A stretch of 64,000 bases of DNA from Streptomyces sp. BK340 (GTDB lineage: Bacteria; Actinomycetota; Actinomycetes; Streptomycetales; Streptomycetaceae): the NCBI RefSeq assembly GCF_007827595.1, contig NZ_VISR01000041.1:1-64000 (forward strand), read 5' to 3'. Below, piece after piece: positions 8,795 through 17,361 of this stretch. The translations under genes and the position numbers were made by a program. Position 1 is the first letter of the stretch. Each line of letters begins with the position of its first letter. The notes under the pieces are model-generated. The model saw only the letters and a program-made list of their open reading frames with translations, was not told the origin of the DNA and made no database searches.

Positions 8795-8992
8795 GTGATC
8801 GTCGCCGTCGTCCTCCTCGCCACCGCACTCGTGATCGTCGTCGCGCTGCTGGCCGCCGCCGGCGCGGGCAAGCTCGCCCGCATGGACGGCGCCACCTACC
8901 CGGCCGCTCTCACCCGCGCCGCCGTCACCTTCGCCGCGGTCATCACCCTCGCCGCCAGCGTGGCCGGTGCCTTCGCCGCGCTCCTGACCTGA
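8795..8992 (+). CDS. Two-TM small membrane protein, divergent partner of XRE-NTPase
   Basis: This 65-residue protein has a GTG start preceded by GGGAG. It consists of two hydrophobic segments (residues ~2-24 and ~40-64) joined by a short loop, ARMDGATYPAALTRA. The loop and overall design match the 66-residue protein encoded at 20309-20509 (ARLDGVTYPAAVARA), which also sits divergently beside an XRE gene. No known family comes to mind. The size and topology fit a membrane-active partner such as a toxin, a holin-like protein or an anchor under control of the neighbouring XRE protein, but this is inference. Confidence 0.62.
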   Translation: MIVAVVLLATALVIVVALLAAAGAGKLARMDGATYPAALTRAAVTFAAVITLAASVAGAFAALLT

Positions 8993-9270
8993 CTGTCATG
9001 CGACGGCAGGCCACTTCCCCCCGGCCGTACTCAACTCCTTGCCAGACGTGCCTGAACGTCGCAGACCTGCGCTGATCAGGCAAGTCTGGCCCTGCACGGG
9101 GACCCAGGGACGCCGATGAACCATCGAGCCTGCGATCTGTTGTGTCTGCCGGGTGAGCCACCCAATAGGGTTTCCAGACACCACTCCGTACCTCTGCCGA
9201 CGTTCAAGAGGGACGGGATCCGGCTCTACCCGTCTGGCAAGGCCAGCTGGTCCAGGAGGGAACAACGGGG

Positions 9271-9765
9271 ATGCTGAATGAGACGTTAGCGGCGCTGGCC
9301 GCAGCAGGCGGAGCTGCGGTGGTGCAGAACGCAGGGACAGACGCGTGGCCCGAACTGCGGCCGGCAGTGGCACGATGGTTTGGCCGCGGGGATGAGCAGC
9401 GTGAGCGGGCAGCGCTGGAAAGTCTGGACCAGACCGCTGCCGTACTGGAAACCGCAGAGGCGGCCGAGGTCGAGCAGGCAGGGATCCGCGAGGAGGCCAT
9501 GTGGCGGGCCCGTATCCAAGCCGCACTTGAGGACATGGACGACGCCGAGCTGGAGCGGGCTGTCGAAGGTCTTCGTGAACTGCTGGCCCAACATGCCTCG
9601 GGCCGTCCGGGCGGCTACGCCGTCGGCGGCGACGTGAGGATCAGCTTTGACATCGGCAGGATCACAGGCGGCGGCGCCGTATATGGCGTGACCCTCGGCC
9701 GCGACGGGCACACCTCTCCGGGGCCGGAGAATGATCCGGACGACGACTGGCCGCAGGAGTCCTGA
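9271..9765 (+). CDS. Hypothetical protein with helical N-terminus
   Basis: The 164-residue product starts at an ATG after an AGGAGGG site. The first ~110 residues look helical with charged heptads (RGDEQRERAALESLDQTAAVL); the remainder is Gly-rich with GGDVRISFDIGRITGGG, possibly a short beta segment, and the tail is acidic. Similar proteins, with a conserved AGTDAW...ARWFGRGD stretch, are familiar as uncharacterised Streptomyces accessory proteins near signalling NTPases. It ends 3 bp before the next start, so both genes are likely co-transcribed. Function unknown; possibly an adaptor for the membrane protein downstream. Confidence 0.6.
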   Translation: MLNETLAALAAAGGAAVVQNAGTDAWPELRPAVARWFGRGDEQRERAALESLDQTAAVLETAEAAEVEQAGIREEAMWRARIQAALEDMDDAELERAVEGLRELLAQHASGRPGGYAVGGDVRISFDIGRITGGGAVYGVTLGRDGHTSPGPENDPDDDWPQES

Positions 9766-9768
9766 TCC

Positions 9769-10725
9769 GTGGGAGACATCGCCAAGGGCGTCCTCGCGGG
9801 CGGATGGGCGTTGGTCGTCGGTTGGGTGCTGCCCGCCTCGCTCAATCTCGCGCTCTTCTTCCTCGTTGTCGCCCCTAATCTGCGGCGGATCGCAGTCATC
9901 GAGCGTGTCTGGCCCGACAGTGCCAGCCAGGCGGCCCTGCTGCTCCTCGCTACCGCCGTTCTCTTCGGCATCGTCCTCAACGCGCTCCAGACGCCGCTCT
10001 ACCGGTTCCTTGAGGGGTATCTGCTGTGGCCGCGCAGGGCGTACGACCGTGGGTGTCGACGCCAGCGGGCCCGCAAAGAACGGATCGCTGAGCTGATTGC
10101 CCACCCGGAAGGTCGCACTCCGGTACAGCGGGCGCTCCTCAACGAGCAGCTGGCCCGCTACCCCACGGACGACGATCAGCTCGCCCCGACCCGGCTCGGC
10201 AATGCCATCCGTCGCTTCGAGGAGTACGGCCACAACCGCTTCCGCCTCGACACCCAGGTGCTGTGGAACGAGCTGAGCGCCGCCGGGCCCGAGCAGGCAC
10301 GCCGTCAGGCGGAAACGGCACGTACCAGCGTGGATTTCTTCGTGGCATTGCTATACGGGCACGCGGTGGTGGCGGCGCTTGCTCTTCTGGCTCTGCCGTC
10401 AGCCGGAGCCGAGCAACTCCTGCTGATCGTCACCGCCATCGCGCTGTGTGCGCTCATCCCGCTGTGGTACCGCTCGGCGGTGTACGCCACCGACGAGTGG
10501 GCCGCCGCGGTGAGAGCCATGGTGAACCTGGGCCGCAAACCGCTGGCCGACGCGCTCGGACTCGTACTGCCGCAGCAACTGTCCGAGGAACGCGCCATGT
10601 GGCAACTCGTTACCCGCATGTCCCGGCGACCCTACCGGGATGCTGCAGACGCGGCCTTTGCGCCGTACCGGGCCGCGCCATCAGATCCGAACCCTCCATT
10701 GCATCCACCGGGCCCGGGTGCATGA
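9769..10725 (+). CDS. Integral membrane hypothetical protein
   Basis: The 318-residue product starts at GTG 3 bp after the previous stop. Hydrophobic segments lie at residues ~8-36, ~55-75, ~190-210 and ~212-232, giving two hairpins separated by a ~110-residue charged cytoplasmic stretch. It contains no motif I can assign to a family. The tight spacing with the 164-residue gene suggests a two-component membrane complex. A hairpin at 10733-10754 follows the stop. Function unknown; the location next to the XRE/NTPase module suggests, without proving, a role in the same conflict-type locus. Confidence 0.6.
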   Translation: MGDIAKGVLAGGWALVVGWVLPASLNLALFFLVVAPNLRRIAVIERVWPDSASQAALLLLATAVLFGIVLNALQTPLYRFLEGYLLWPRRAYDRGCRRQRARKERIAELIAHPEGRTPVQRALLNEQLARYPTDDDQLAPTRLGNAIRRFEEYGHNRFRLDTQVLWNELSAAGPEQARRQAETARTSVDFFVALLYGHAVVAALALLALPSAGAEQLLLIVTAIALCALIPLWYRSAVYATDEWAAAVRAMVNLGRKPLADALGLVLPQQLSEERAMWQLVTRMSRRPYRDAADAAFAPYRAAPSDPNPPLHPPGPGA

Positions 10726-10732
10726 TGCATGC

Positions 10733-10754
10733 CGCGCTGAAGGAGTTCAGCGCG
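10733..10754. terminator. Candidate terminator hairpin between convergent genes
   Basis: An 8-bp perfect stem (CGCGCTGA / TCAGCGCG) with a six-base loop lies just after the stop at 10725 and ahead of the convergent gene ending at 10843. There is no T-tract, which is normal for Streptomyces terminators. Confidence 0.4.
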
Positions 10755-10842
10755 CTGTGCCGCTCTCGGTGCGAGCAGCGCCGATCCTGACCTGACGCGG
10801 GCCGCGGTCCTCGACCGCCCGTGATCATTGGCCGGTCGTCGG

Positions 10843-11832
10843 TCAGGGCTGCACGCGGGCGTGGTCGAGACGGCGGTGGACCATGGACAGGGTGGTCAGC
10901 AGTTCCAGCAGCTCCTCGTCGGTCACGTGCCGCTTCAGCCGGGGATCGTGTGCTGTGGGATTGCGGTACATGCTGCCCAGCCCCTTGAGCAGCATCGCGA
11001 AGCCCTTCTGCTCCCCGGTCTCGGTCGGCGTCGTACCGGTGTTGATGGCCACCCGCGGGGTGCCGGTGGCACCGGGCATGAGGACGGCGTCGATGAGCTG
11101 GGAGCCGTCGAGCTGCTCGCCGGTGAGCTGCCTGAGCCGGTCGAAGACGGACTTGGCGGCCTCCAGGCCGGCGTGGAAGGCGTTCTTCGCCAGGATCTCC
11201 CGGGTGCAGTAGGCCAGGACCTGTGGGTGCGTTCCCCGGCGGCGCAGCTCTGCCCGCAGGGAGTTGGCGTGCCGGGCCGCCTCATCCAGGGTGCTCGCGG
11301 CCGGTCCGCTGGCCACCTTGCCTTCCTCGTTGACCCGCAGGCCGATGTGGACCAGGACCTCGTTGAGGTCGTCGCGGCGCCGGGAGAACACCTCGGGCTG
11401 CCGCACGTAGCGCACGGGAGCCATCGCCTCACTGATGAACCTGATCACGCAGTTCGACGCCTGGTCACGCGCCTGCCGTATCAGCAGCGCGCGGGCCAGC
11501 CGCTCGCGCTTGCTCGAGCCGTCGGCGTCCGCAACGCCTGACTGGGCCAGCAGGTGAGCGATCTCCCGGCCGGTGAGGCCGCCCTCCGGCAGCTCCACCT
11601 GGCGCCGGACGAACTCCACCACCTGCTCCGGCACGTCCTCCAGCGCCGGGAAACACCCCATGCGCTGGTACGACTTCAGCATCAGCAGCAGGGCCAGTAG
11701 ATGCTCATCCCCGTCCGTCGCATCGGCCGCCCACTCCAGCTCATCGCGAGTCGGCGAGAAGAACAGATACAGCTCGTGCGCGGTGATCAGCCGCTTGAAC
11801 CGCGGATACGCGGTCCGCTCGATCGAGGTCAC
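10843..11832 (-). CDS. Tn3-transposase N-domain (DUF4158-like) fused to TIGR02391/Ymh-like domain
   Basis: I place the start at the GTG at 11832 (329 residues), so that the protein begins VTSIERTAYPRFKRLI; the frame is open a further 16 codons upstream. Residues ~1-85 match the N-terminal domain of Tn3-family transposases (ERTAYPRFKRLITAHEL, FSPTRDELEWA). The DDE catalytic part of such transposases is missing. Instead residues ~200-325 resemble the TIGR02391 (Ymh) domain, ending with GFAMLLKGLGSMYRNPTAH and later LLELLTTLSMVHRRLDHA. I recall this domain as HEPN-like and common in phage-defence and mobile contexts. The middle (ANSLRAELRRRGTHPQVLAY) leads into it. It is a lone gene, convergent with the membrane gene. 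It might be a transposon-derived defence protein or regulator; the fusion is seen, the function inferred. Confidence 0.6.
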   Translation of the reverse strand: MTSIERTAYPRFKRLITAHELYLFFSPTRDELEWAADATDGDEHLLALLLMLKSYQRMGCFPALEDVPEQVVEFVRRQVELPEGGLTGREIAHLLAQSGVADADGSSKRERLARALLIRQARDQASNCVIRFISEAMAPVRYVRQPEVFSRRRDDLNEVLVHIGLRVNEEGKVASGPAASTLDEAARHANSLRAELRRRGTHPQVLAYCTREILAKNAFHAGLEAAKSVFDRLRQLTGEQLDGSQLIDAVLMPGATGTPRVAINTGTTPTETGEQKGFAMLLKGLGSMYRNPTAHDPRLKRHVTDEELLELLTTLSMVHRRLDHARVQP

Positions 11833-12030
11833 AACCCGCCCCATGCCCCAGACGACGGTCAACATCACCACCAACGACACTGAGCCGAATGGGTGACGGG
11901 CCGGACGCTCAGGGTTTCAAGATCAACTCATTGCCCCTTTGACGCGTATCTGGGTCACACCCGCCGAGTCCAGTGGGTTCAGCCAAGCTGAAGCCTGTTC
12001 AGCGGGAACTCGCGGGTCGATCTGTGTGCA

Positions 12031-12540
12031 TCAGCTCGGCGTGTCCCTGGGTTCGGCGGGAACGTGGGGGTGGGCTGCGAGGCGGCGGGCTTCGGCCGTG
12101 ACCTCGGCATCGATCTGTGCCGCTGTCTTGTCGCCGTATTCGAGGGTGTCGTACTCGTCGTCGAGTTCGGCCAGTTGTTCCGTCAGTGCGAGTTCGTGTC
12201 CGTGGTGCTGATGAATCCGGAAGGTGAACTCCCGAGGTGACAGCTCGCCGGCAAGCATGCGGCGTGCGAGCGCGCGCACGGCGGCTTCCTTGCCGGCATC
12301 GCTGGCGACGGGAAAGAAGGTGAGGCCGAGCTCTTCGAGAGCCTCGGGGAGCAATTCGTGCACGTCGTAGTCCGCCTCAGCACGTGTGCAGGCGGCCAGG
12401 ATTCGAAGCCCGGGGCTGTCGAGCCCGGCGACGAGCGCATCACAGGCTGCGCTGACGACGTCGCGTGCCCGTACTTCTCCCGTGCTCCAGAGGGCGGCAT
12501 GGTCCTGAAGGGCACTTGCTGCTGCTTCGGTCGACGTCAC
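12031..12540 (-). CDS. Hypothetical protein, last gene of recombinase operon
   Basis: The GTG at 12540 gives 169 residues, 16 bp after the stop of the 535-residue recombinase-like gene, so it is probably the fourth gene of that operon. The product is acidic and helical, with SPGLRILAACTRAEADYDVHE and a later LARRMLAGELSPREFTFRIH. The C-terminal third is rich in Glu/Asp/Ala. I do not recognise the family. Position at the end of a recombinase operon suggests cargo or an accessory factor. Further upstream codons in this frame overlap the recombinase gene and are not needed. Confidence 0.55.
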   Translation of the reverse strand: MTSTEAAASALQDHAALWSTGEVRARDVVSAACDALVAGLDSPGLRILAACTRAEADYDVHELLPEALEELGLTFFPVASDAGKEAAVRALARRMLAGELSPREFTFRIHQHHGHELALTEQLAELDDEYDTLEYGDKTAAQIDAEVTAEARRLAAHPHVPAEPRDTPS

Positions 12541-12556
12541 CCGCCCATGATTCCGT

Positions 12557-14164
12557 TCACGGGGCGTCCTGGTCGAGCTGATTTCGTCGAAGTTGCTGTT
12601 CAGAGGCCTGTACCAGCAAGGCTCGTGCGGAGTCCGCGTAGCGCATCGCGGTCTTCTCATCGAGCCCGAAGACCTCGGCGAGGTGGAGGGGGTCGGGGCC
12701 ATGGGAGAGGGCTTCTTCGAGCTGCCGGTCGACACGGAGCTGTTCCAGGGTGGCGGCCTGGCCGCGAAGCGGTGTGGTCAGGGAAACCGCGCTGACCGGG
12801 CCGGTGCCCAAGGCGGTGAACTTGTTGATCAGCAGGTGCGGGTTAGCGGTGTCGGGCCAGCGGCAGCGTCGGTGGTCCAGCCACTCGCGGGCGACGTGCA
12901 GTGTCAGCGCGTCCAGAGGCCGGACCCGGCCGTCGATCACGAGCTTGCGATTGCCGATGTCGAGGTCGTCGAGTTGGAGGCGCCGGATCGCACCGGATCG
13001 CGCGGCGTGCACTGCGGCGAGCGCGAGGACCAGCCGGTCCGCCGGCTTGGCGACCGCGGCAACGGAGTTGTTGACGTGCTCGGGCTCCAGGGGTTGGAGG
13101 ATGCCGTACTCGTGCTGGCCGACGCGGATGCGGCTGGTCGGATTCTTGAAGATGGTGCCGCTCTTCTTCGCTCGGCCGAACAGTGACCGCAGCACGATGA
13201 GCGTGTGCCGTCGCTGGCTGCCGTGGAGGGCATCGAGCTGGGTGAGGACGTCGTCGCGTGTCACGTCGCGCAGATGGCCGTAGGGGGCAGACCACTCCAG
13301 CAGGATGGGACGGATCCGGTTGAGGTAGCCCCAGACCGTGGCCTCGTCGCGGGGCTGGGACCTGGGGCCACCGTCGTGCAGGAGGCGGGCCCAGTGCTCC
13401 ACGTCGCGGCGGATTCCGGGTGCGATGCCGTCGAGCTTGCGCTCCAGCCACTGTTCGAAGGACGGCGTCCGGTCGTCTTGGAAGACGCCGATGTTGGCGA
13501 GTACTTCCACTGTGCGTTTGACGCTGAGCCCGCGGGATCGCAGGGCCGGGAAGATCTCGGAGTGCCGCACGACTTCGCCGCTGACATGGCCGGACAGCAC
13601 GATGACCAGGGCTCGGCCGACGTCGAGGCGGACACCGCGAGGCCAGCCGTGCGCTTCGCCGAGACGATGTGCGGTATGCCGGGCCCAGGCCAGCCACGGG
13701 TTGTCGAGCCGGGCATGTTCCTGGCGATTGAACCGGGTGAAATCTCGGCGGGCCTCGAACAGCGGTGGCTGGAGCCAGCCGGAGAGCGGCCGGTGGGCAG
13801 GGGCCGGGTCGGGGTGGCGCGGGCGCCCCCGACGTCGTCCCTGCTTACCTCTGGGAGGGCCGGGCTGACGCGGACGGTGGAGGTTGGTAAAAAACAGTTG
13901 ATGATGCTGAACCTTCTCCAAGTAGGGCTCCAGCACGGTGACTTGTCCCTTGGCTTCCTGGCTTGCCTGATGCCAGCACAGACGGCAGTACCCCTTCTTC
14001 AACCGCACTGTTCGCCGACAGCCGCTGCACTCGGCTGGCTCCTCGTTGCGGCGGAAACTCTCGCATGCGCCGCAGGCACGGCCGGGCAGCACGCCCCAGC
14101 CGAAGCAGGTCGGGCAACTGGCTGGCGGTTTGCACTTGCCCGCCGGCAGAACGTAGGCCATCAC
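12557..14164 (-). CDS. Zinc-finger tyrosine-recombinase-like protein (second recombinase)
   Basis: The 535-residue product has four CxxC knuckles in its first 65 residues (CPTC 17-20, CGAC 31-34, CSGC 46-49, CRLC 60-63), i.e. two zinc fingers. A core-binding and catalytic-like region follows: VTRDDVLTQLDAL, HAARSGAIRRLQLDDLDI (the position of catalytic Arg I), LTTPLRGQ, and a final EKTAMRYADSARALL with a possible nucleophile Tyr. The set of catalytic residues looks partial, so it may act as an accessory recombinase. The start overlaps the XRE-gene stop by four bases (GTGA). With the 359-residue recombinase and the XRE protein it forms a transposition unit reminiscent of Tn554 TnpA/B/C-type elements. 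The transposon class is inferred. Confidence 0.65.
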   Translation of the reverse strand: MMAYVLPAGKCKPPASCPTCFGWGVLPGRACGACESFRRNEEPAECSGCRRTVRLKKGYCRLCWHQASQEAKGQVTVLEPYLEKVQHHQLFFTNLHRPRQPGPPRGKQGRRRGRPRHPDPAPAHRPLSGWLQPPLFEARRDFTRFNRQEHARLDNPWLAWARHTAHRLGEAHGWPRGVRLDVGRALVIVLSGHVSGEVVRHSEIFPALRSRGLSVKRTVEVLANIGVFQDDRTPSFEQWLERKLDGIAPGIRRDVEHWARLLHDGGPRSQPRDEATVWGYLNRIRPILLEWSAPYGHLRDVTRDDVLTQLDALHGSQRRHTLIVLRSLFGRAKKSGTIFKNPTSRIRVGQHEYGILQPLEPEHVNNSVAAVAKPADRLVLALAAVHAARSGAIRRLQLDDLDIGNRKLVIDGRVRPLDALTLHVAREWLDHRRCRWPDTANPHLLINKFTALGTGPVSAVSLTTPLRGQAATLEQLRVDRQLEEALSHGPDPLHLAEVFGLDEKTAMRYADSARALLVQASEQQLRRNQLDQDAP

Positions 14165-14487
14165 ATCGGCGGCAGAGACCGGCCGTCACGGCGACGCGGA
14201 ACCACCACCGGAGCCAGGCCAGCCGCAACGGCGGCCTGCTGGCCGGTCTCCTCGCCGGGGCGCCGGACTTTCTCCGGCTCGGGGATCAGTAGATCGCTGA
14301 TCTCGCAGCCGAGGGCGACGCAAATGACGTCCAGGTCCTCCAGCTTGAGTGAGACGGGCTGGCCGGACCACAGTCCGGACATCTTCCCTGCCGAGATCAC
14401 CAGGCCGTGCTCTGCCAGGCTCCGCTGGAGCTCGGAGGCTTTCCAAACGCCCTTGTTCGCGGCGGTCAGCCGTAGGTTCCACCTCAT
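14161..14487 (-). CDS. XRE-family helix-turn-helix protein of recombinase operon
   Basis: This 108-residue protein resembles the short XRE regulators (YozG/Cro type) with MRWNLRLTAANKGVWKASEL, then KMSGLWSGQPVSLKLEDLDV, then CVALGCEISDLLIP, the typical Cro-like signature. Both ends overlap neighbours: its ATG overlaps the stop of the 359-residue recombinase (ATGA), and its TGA overlaps the GTG of the zinc-finger recombinase. It likely binds element DNA, either regulating the operon or guiding recombination. The family is confident; the exact role is not. Confidence 0.75.
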   Translation of the reverse strand: MRWNLRLTAANKGVWKASELQRSLAEHGLVISAGKMSGLWSGQPVSLKLEDLDVICVALGCEISDLLIPEPEKVRRPGEETGQQAAVAAGLAPVVVPRRRDGRSLPPM

Positions 14488-15563
14488 CGGACCAGTCCTT
14501 CCAGCCGCTTCGCGGCCCGTTCCGTCCCGGCGACCCAGGCGTCTTCAACCCGGGTCTGCTGGACGTGGATGTATCGCATGGTCGTGGCGATCCAGGAGTG
14601 CCCCAAAACCTCCTGGATTGCGAGCAAATCAAGCCCGTTTCCGTAGAGTTGGGACGCGCAGAAGTGCCGCAGGACGTGCGGAGTCAGCGTCTCGCCCCAC
14701 CCCGGCAGGTGCGCTTTGGCCGCGTCCTTGAGCCCGCTTCGCAGGGCGTCGTCGCCCACCCGGCGGGAGGAGCCATCGGTGCTCTTGCGCTCGGAGGGAA
14801 ACAGCGGGGCACCAGGGCGTGTGTGATCGTCGTCGAACTGGCCCCAGACGTCCTCGATGAACCACCGAAGCGTCCGGTCGGCGCCGTTGATCAGCGGCAC
14901 CATCCGCTCACGCGGCCCCGATCCACGGGCGCCCTTGCCGTGGCGAACGTGGAGCTTGCCGAAGCGGCCCAGGTCCCACTTGATGTCGGCTAGGTCGAGC
15001 TTGCATGCCTCGCTCACCCGCAGGCCGACCTGGGACATCAGCTTCGAGGCGGTGTAGTTCCTGGCGGTAGGGGCGAACTTGCGGCACGTCGCCAGCTCGC
15101 CGCCCCAGCCCGTGAACAGTGTCCCGACCTCCGGCTCGCTCGGCGGGATCCGTAGGTGGGCGTCCTTGGCCCCACGCGGCCGGTTCATCTCGTCGATCGG
15201 GCACTCAACGACCCGGCCGGTCATCCGGTGGAGCTCGACCTTGTGCCGCAGCTCCAGGAACATGAAGTACGTCGTCAGCGCCTGCGACCGTGCCAGCCGG
15301 GTGCCGCTGGGAGAGTTCCGCAGCACCTTCCCGAAGTACGCGTCAGCGTCAGCGGGCTCCATGTCCCACAAGGGCCGGCCGAACCAGGACCTGATCTGGT
15401 CCAGGTGCCCGACGTCCCCACGGATCGTGCCGTCCGCCAGGCCAGCTGAGGCCCGCGCAAGGACGAACCCGGACAGTACGTCGGTCTCGAACCGCTCCAG
15501 CTCCTCCGCCGACGCGGGTGCCCAGTGCTCACGCAGGTCCCGTACAACTGCCAGCGCCGCCAA
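14484..15563 (-). CDS. Tyrosine recombinase / integrase
   Basis: The 359-residue integrase has the full catalytic set: Arg in GLRVSEACKLDL, Lys in RHGKGARGSG, HxxR in HVLRHFCASQL, His in LGHSWIATTMRYIH, and the nucleophile Tyr in MRYIHV. It starts at TTG (15563) with an AGGAGG site seven bases upstream. It heads a four-gene operon running to 12031 in which each of the first three junctions overlaps by four bases. Such enzymes catalyse strand exchange at short core sites for integration and excision. No attachment-site duplication was evident by eye near either end. Confidence 0.85.
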   Translation of the reverse strand: MAALAVVRDLREHWAPASAEELERFETDVLSGFVLARASAGLADGTIRGDVGHLDQIRSWFGRPLWDMEPADADAYFGKVLRNSPSGTRLARSQALTTYFMFLELRHKVELHRMTGRVVECPIDEMNRPRGAKDAHLRIPPSEPEVGTLFTGWGGELATCRKFAPTARNYTASKLMSQVGLRVSEACKLDLADIKWDLGRFGKLHVRHGKGARGSGPRERMVPLINGADRTLRWFIEDVWGQFDDDHTRPGAPLFPSERKSTDGSSRRVGDDALRSGLKDAAKAHLPGWGETLTPHVLRHFCASQLYGNGLDLLAIQEVLGHSWIATTMRYIHVQQTRVEDAWVAGTERAAKRLEGLVR

Positions 15564-15813
15564 CCCGAGCCTCCTCGCCTTCGGCCCGACTGCGGATCGG
15601 TCGGACGAGGTGAGAACGCTTCAAGAATCCCGAAGTTACGTCACAAGGTCACAGAGCACCCGAAGGAGGAAGAACCCCCTGACCACGAGGCCAGGGACTC
15701 AGCGAGGCTCAGAAGAACTCACGGGATGTCGCACACAACACACGCCACGACACCGATCTCTACAAGGAACGGAGCACGTCGAGAGCCTGATCGACAAGCT
15801 GAAGACGACCTCG

Positions 15814-16956
15814 TCAGATGTACGTGACCGAGAATACGACGTCGGCCGAGAAACTGAGCAACTCACCATTCGACGTCGGATGACTGTCGAGCGTCAGCAG
15901 TCGGTCCGTGAACTGCTCGTCAGCTGGTCCGACAGGCAACGGGAGGGGCGTTCCGCTGTCCTCGCCGGCGGTGGCCGTGTCGTTGCTGTCGGGAAACAAG
16001 CTGCCACTGTCGTCCTCCACGCCCTCAACACGGACGGTTACCTTTCCTGCCGTATCCGGTGGATTGAGTGTGACGTCGCTCTCGCCTCCGCTTACGGCCC
16101 TGCGACTCCCAGATTCCATCGGTTCCCATTTGATGGTTTTGAAAGCCGCACCCGTGTCGCCGGCGACGATGAATCTGAAGGACGCCTCACCGTCGGACGC
16201 ATCATCACTGTCGTCGAAGCAGAACAATTGTGAGAGCCGAGCGCTGACAACGCGCTGCTTGGTGCTGATGCTCTCGGGTTGGGTTGCGGGAGCAGGCCCC
16301 TTTGAACTCCAGACGTAGTCGAAGTGCCCAAGAGAGTCCCATGCCAAGATCACGAAGAACAGCCCCTGACCACTTAGCAGCGGGGTATGGCCAATGATCT
16401 CCGGCTCGGTCAGTTCATCCAGCAGTGTCAAATTGTGCTGGATCTGCGCAGTGTCCGAGACCGTGCTGGCGACCTTTTCCTCCGGATCGAAAAAGGGTAT
16501 CCCACCGTCGAGGTTGGGGATATTGGTGCTGAGCTGCACGCGGGCTTTCGTGGGGACGCTGGAGGCGATCGCAGTCGAAACGAACGTTCCTCCGGGCGTG
16601 ATTTGCAGCTGCGGAACGTGCCCTTCGGCGCAACTTGTGAGGAAGTTGGCGCGATTACTTTCGAGAAGGGACGGGATATCCACTTTTCCGATCAAGGGGC
16701 CGTTGGGCCCATCAAGCTCGCGGAAGAGACGTGCTTGGAAGAGTGTTCCTTTCGGCACGCTTCTTGTGAGCGTGGTTGTGGATGAGAAAATCCCGGTCTT
16801 CTTAAACGGCGGGAGCGGTTGGAGCGGGGGGACGAGATCGAAGGGGACCTGACGCTCCCATAGCTCCAACCTTGGTGTTGGCCCTGTTGGGTCGATCGTG
16901 AACTCTGCTGTGCCGAAGCACACTTCCGAATCTGGCACGGGGAAAAGGCGTCCCAT
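15814..16956 (-). CDS. Orphan hypothetical protein, lower GC
   Basis: I chose the ATG at 16956, which has a GAGGAGGGC site just upstream; the frame is open 51 codons further. The 380-residue product is rich in Ser, Thr, Pro and Phe and looks like beta-structure. Examples are RLELWERQVPFDLVPPLQP, GTFVSTAIASSVPTKARVQL and HFDYVWSSKGPAPATQPES. There is no signal peptide, TM segment or recognisable motif. Codon use is visibly less GC-biased than in neighbours (many third-position A/T), suggesting recent acquisition. It lies alone beyond the recombinase operon and may be cargo. Function unknown. Confidence 0.6.
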   Translation of the reverse strand: MGRLFPVPDSEVCFGTAEFTIDPTGPTPRLELWERQVPFDLVPPLQPLPPFKKTGIFSSTTTLTRSVPKGTLFQARLFRELDGPNGPLIGKVDIPSLLESNRANFLTSCAEGHVPQLQITPGGTFVSTAIASSVPTKARVQLSTNIPNLDGGIPFFDPEEKVASTVSDTAQIQHNLTLLDELTEPEIIGHTPLLSGQGLFFVILAWDSLGHFDYVWSSKGPAPATQPESISTKQRVVSARLSQLFCFDDSDDASDGEASFRFIVAGDTGAAFKTIKWEPMESGSRRAVSGGESDVTLNPPDTAGKVTVRVEGVEDDSGSLFPDSNDTATAGEDSGTPLPLPVGPADEQFTDRLLTLDSHPTSNGELLSFSADVVFSVTYI

Positions 16957-17361
16957 CTTGCCCTCCTCAATCCGCGAGCACACTCTGACGCGACTCGACG
17001 TGCATCTACGCACCCGCTTCGAGAGATCGCTGACGTGCTGCAGAGAAGATCCTGAGTTCACCTTCGGAGCGGGGCCCGGGAAGAGCCCAACCGTGCAAGG
17101 CGCACACAATCATGCTAAACCTCCTTGCGAAGCCTATCCACTTGGAGTACGCGACGCGCATCTTGAAGAAGGGCTGCGCCGTCACCGCGTATTCGCCGCA
17201 GCCACCCGCGGCAGCGGCTCGCCCACCGGTCGACTTCGTTCCGCCCCGTAAGAGCACGTCTCGCAGAGCGAGCCTCCAGTGCGGACGTCATCCGAGGGTG
17301 TCAGCCTTGAAGGGTAGGGAATCGTCCGCCACGAAGCCGTGCTTGCGGGGGCACGAAATCG
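16957..17361. other. Non-coding stretch
   Basis: No convincing gene is seen. Open frames here have mixed third-position composition and no ribosome sites. It holds the upstream region of the 380-residue gene and the left flank of a remnant beginning near 17362. Confidence 0.4.

Noticed and set aside
15079..16233. 384-codon plus-strand frame across the recombinase start
   Set aside because: Overlaps the integrase and the orphan gene antisense and has no ribosome site or motif.
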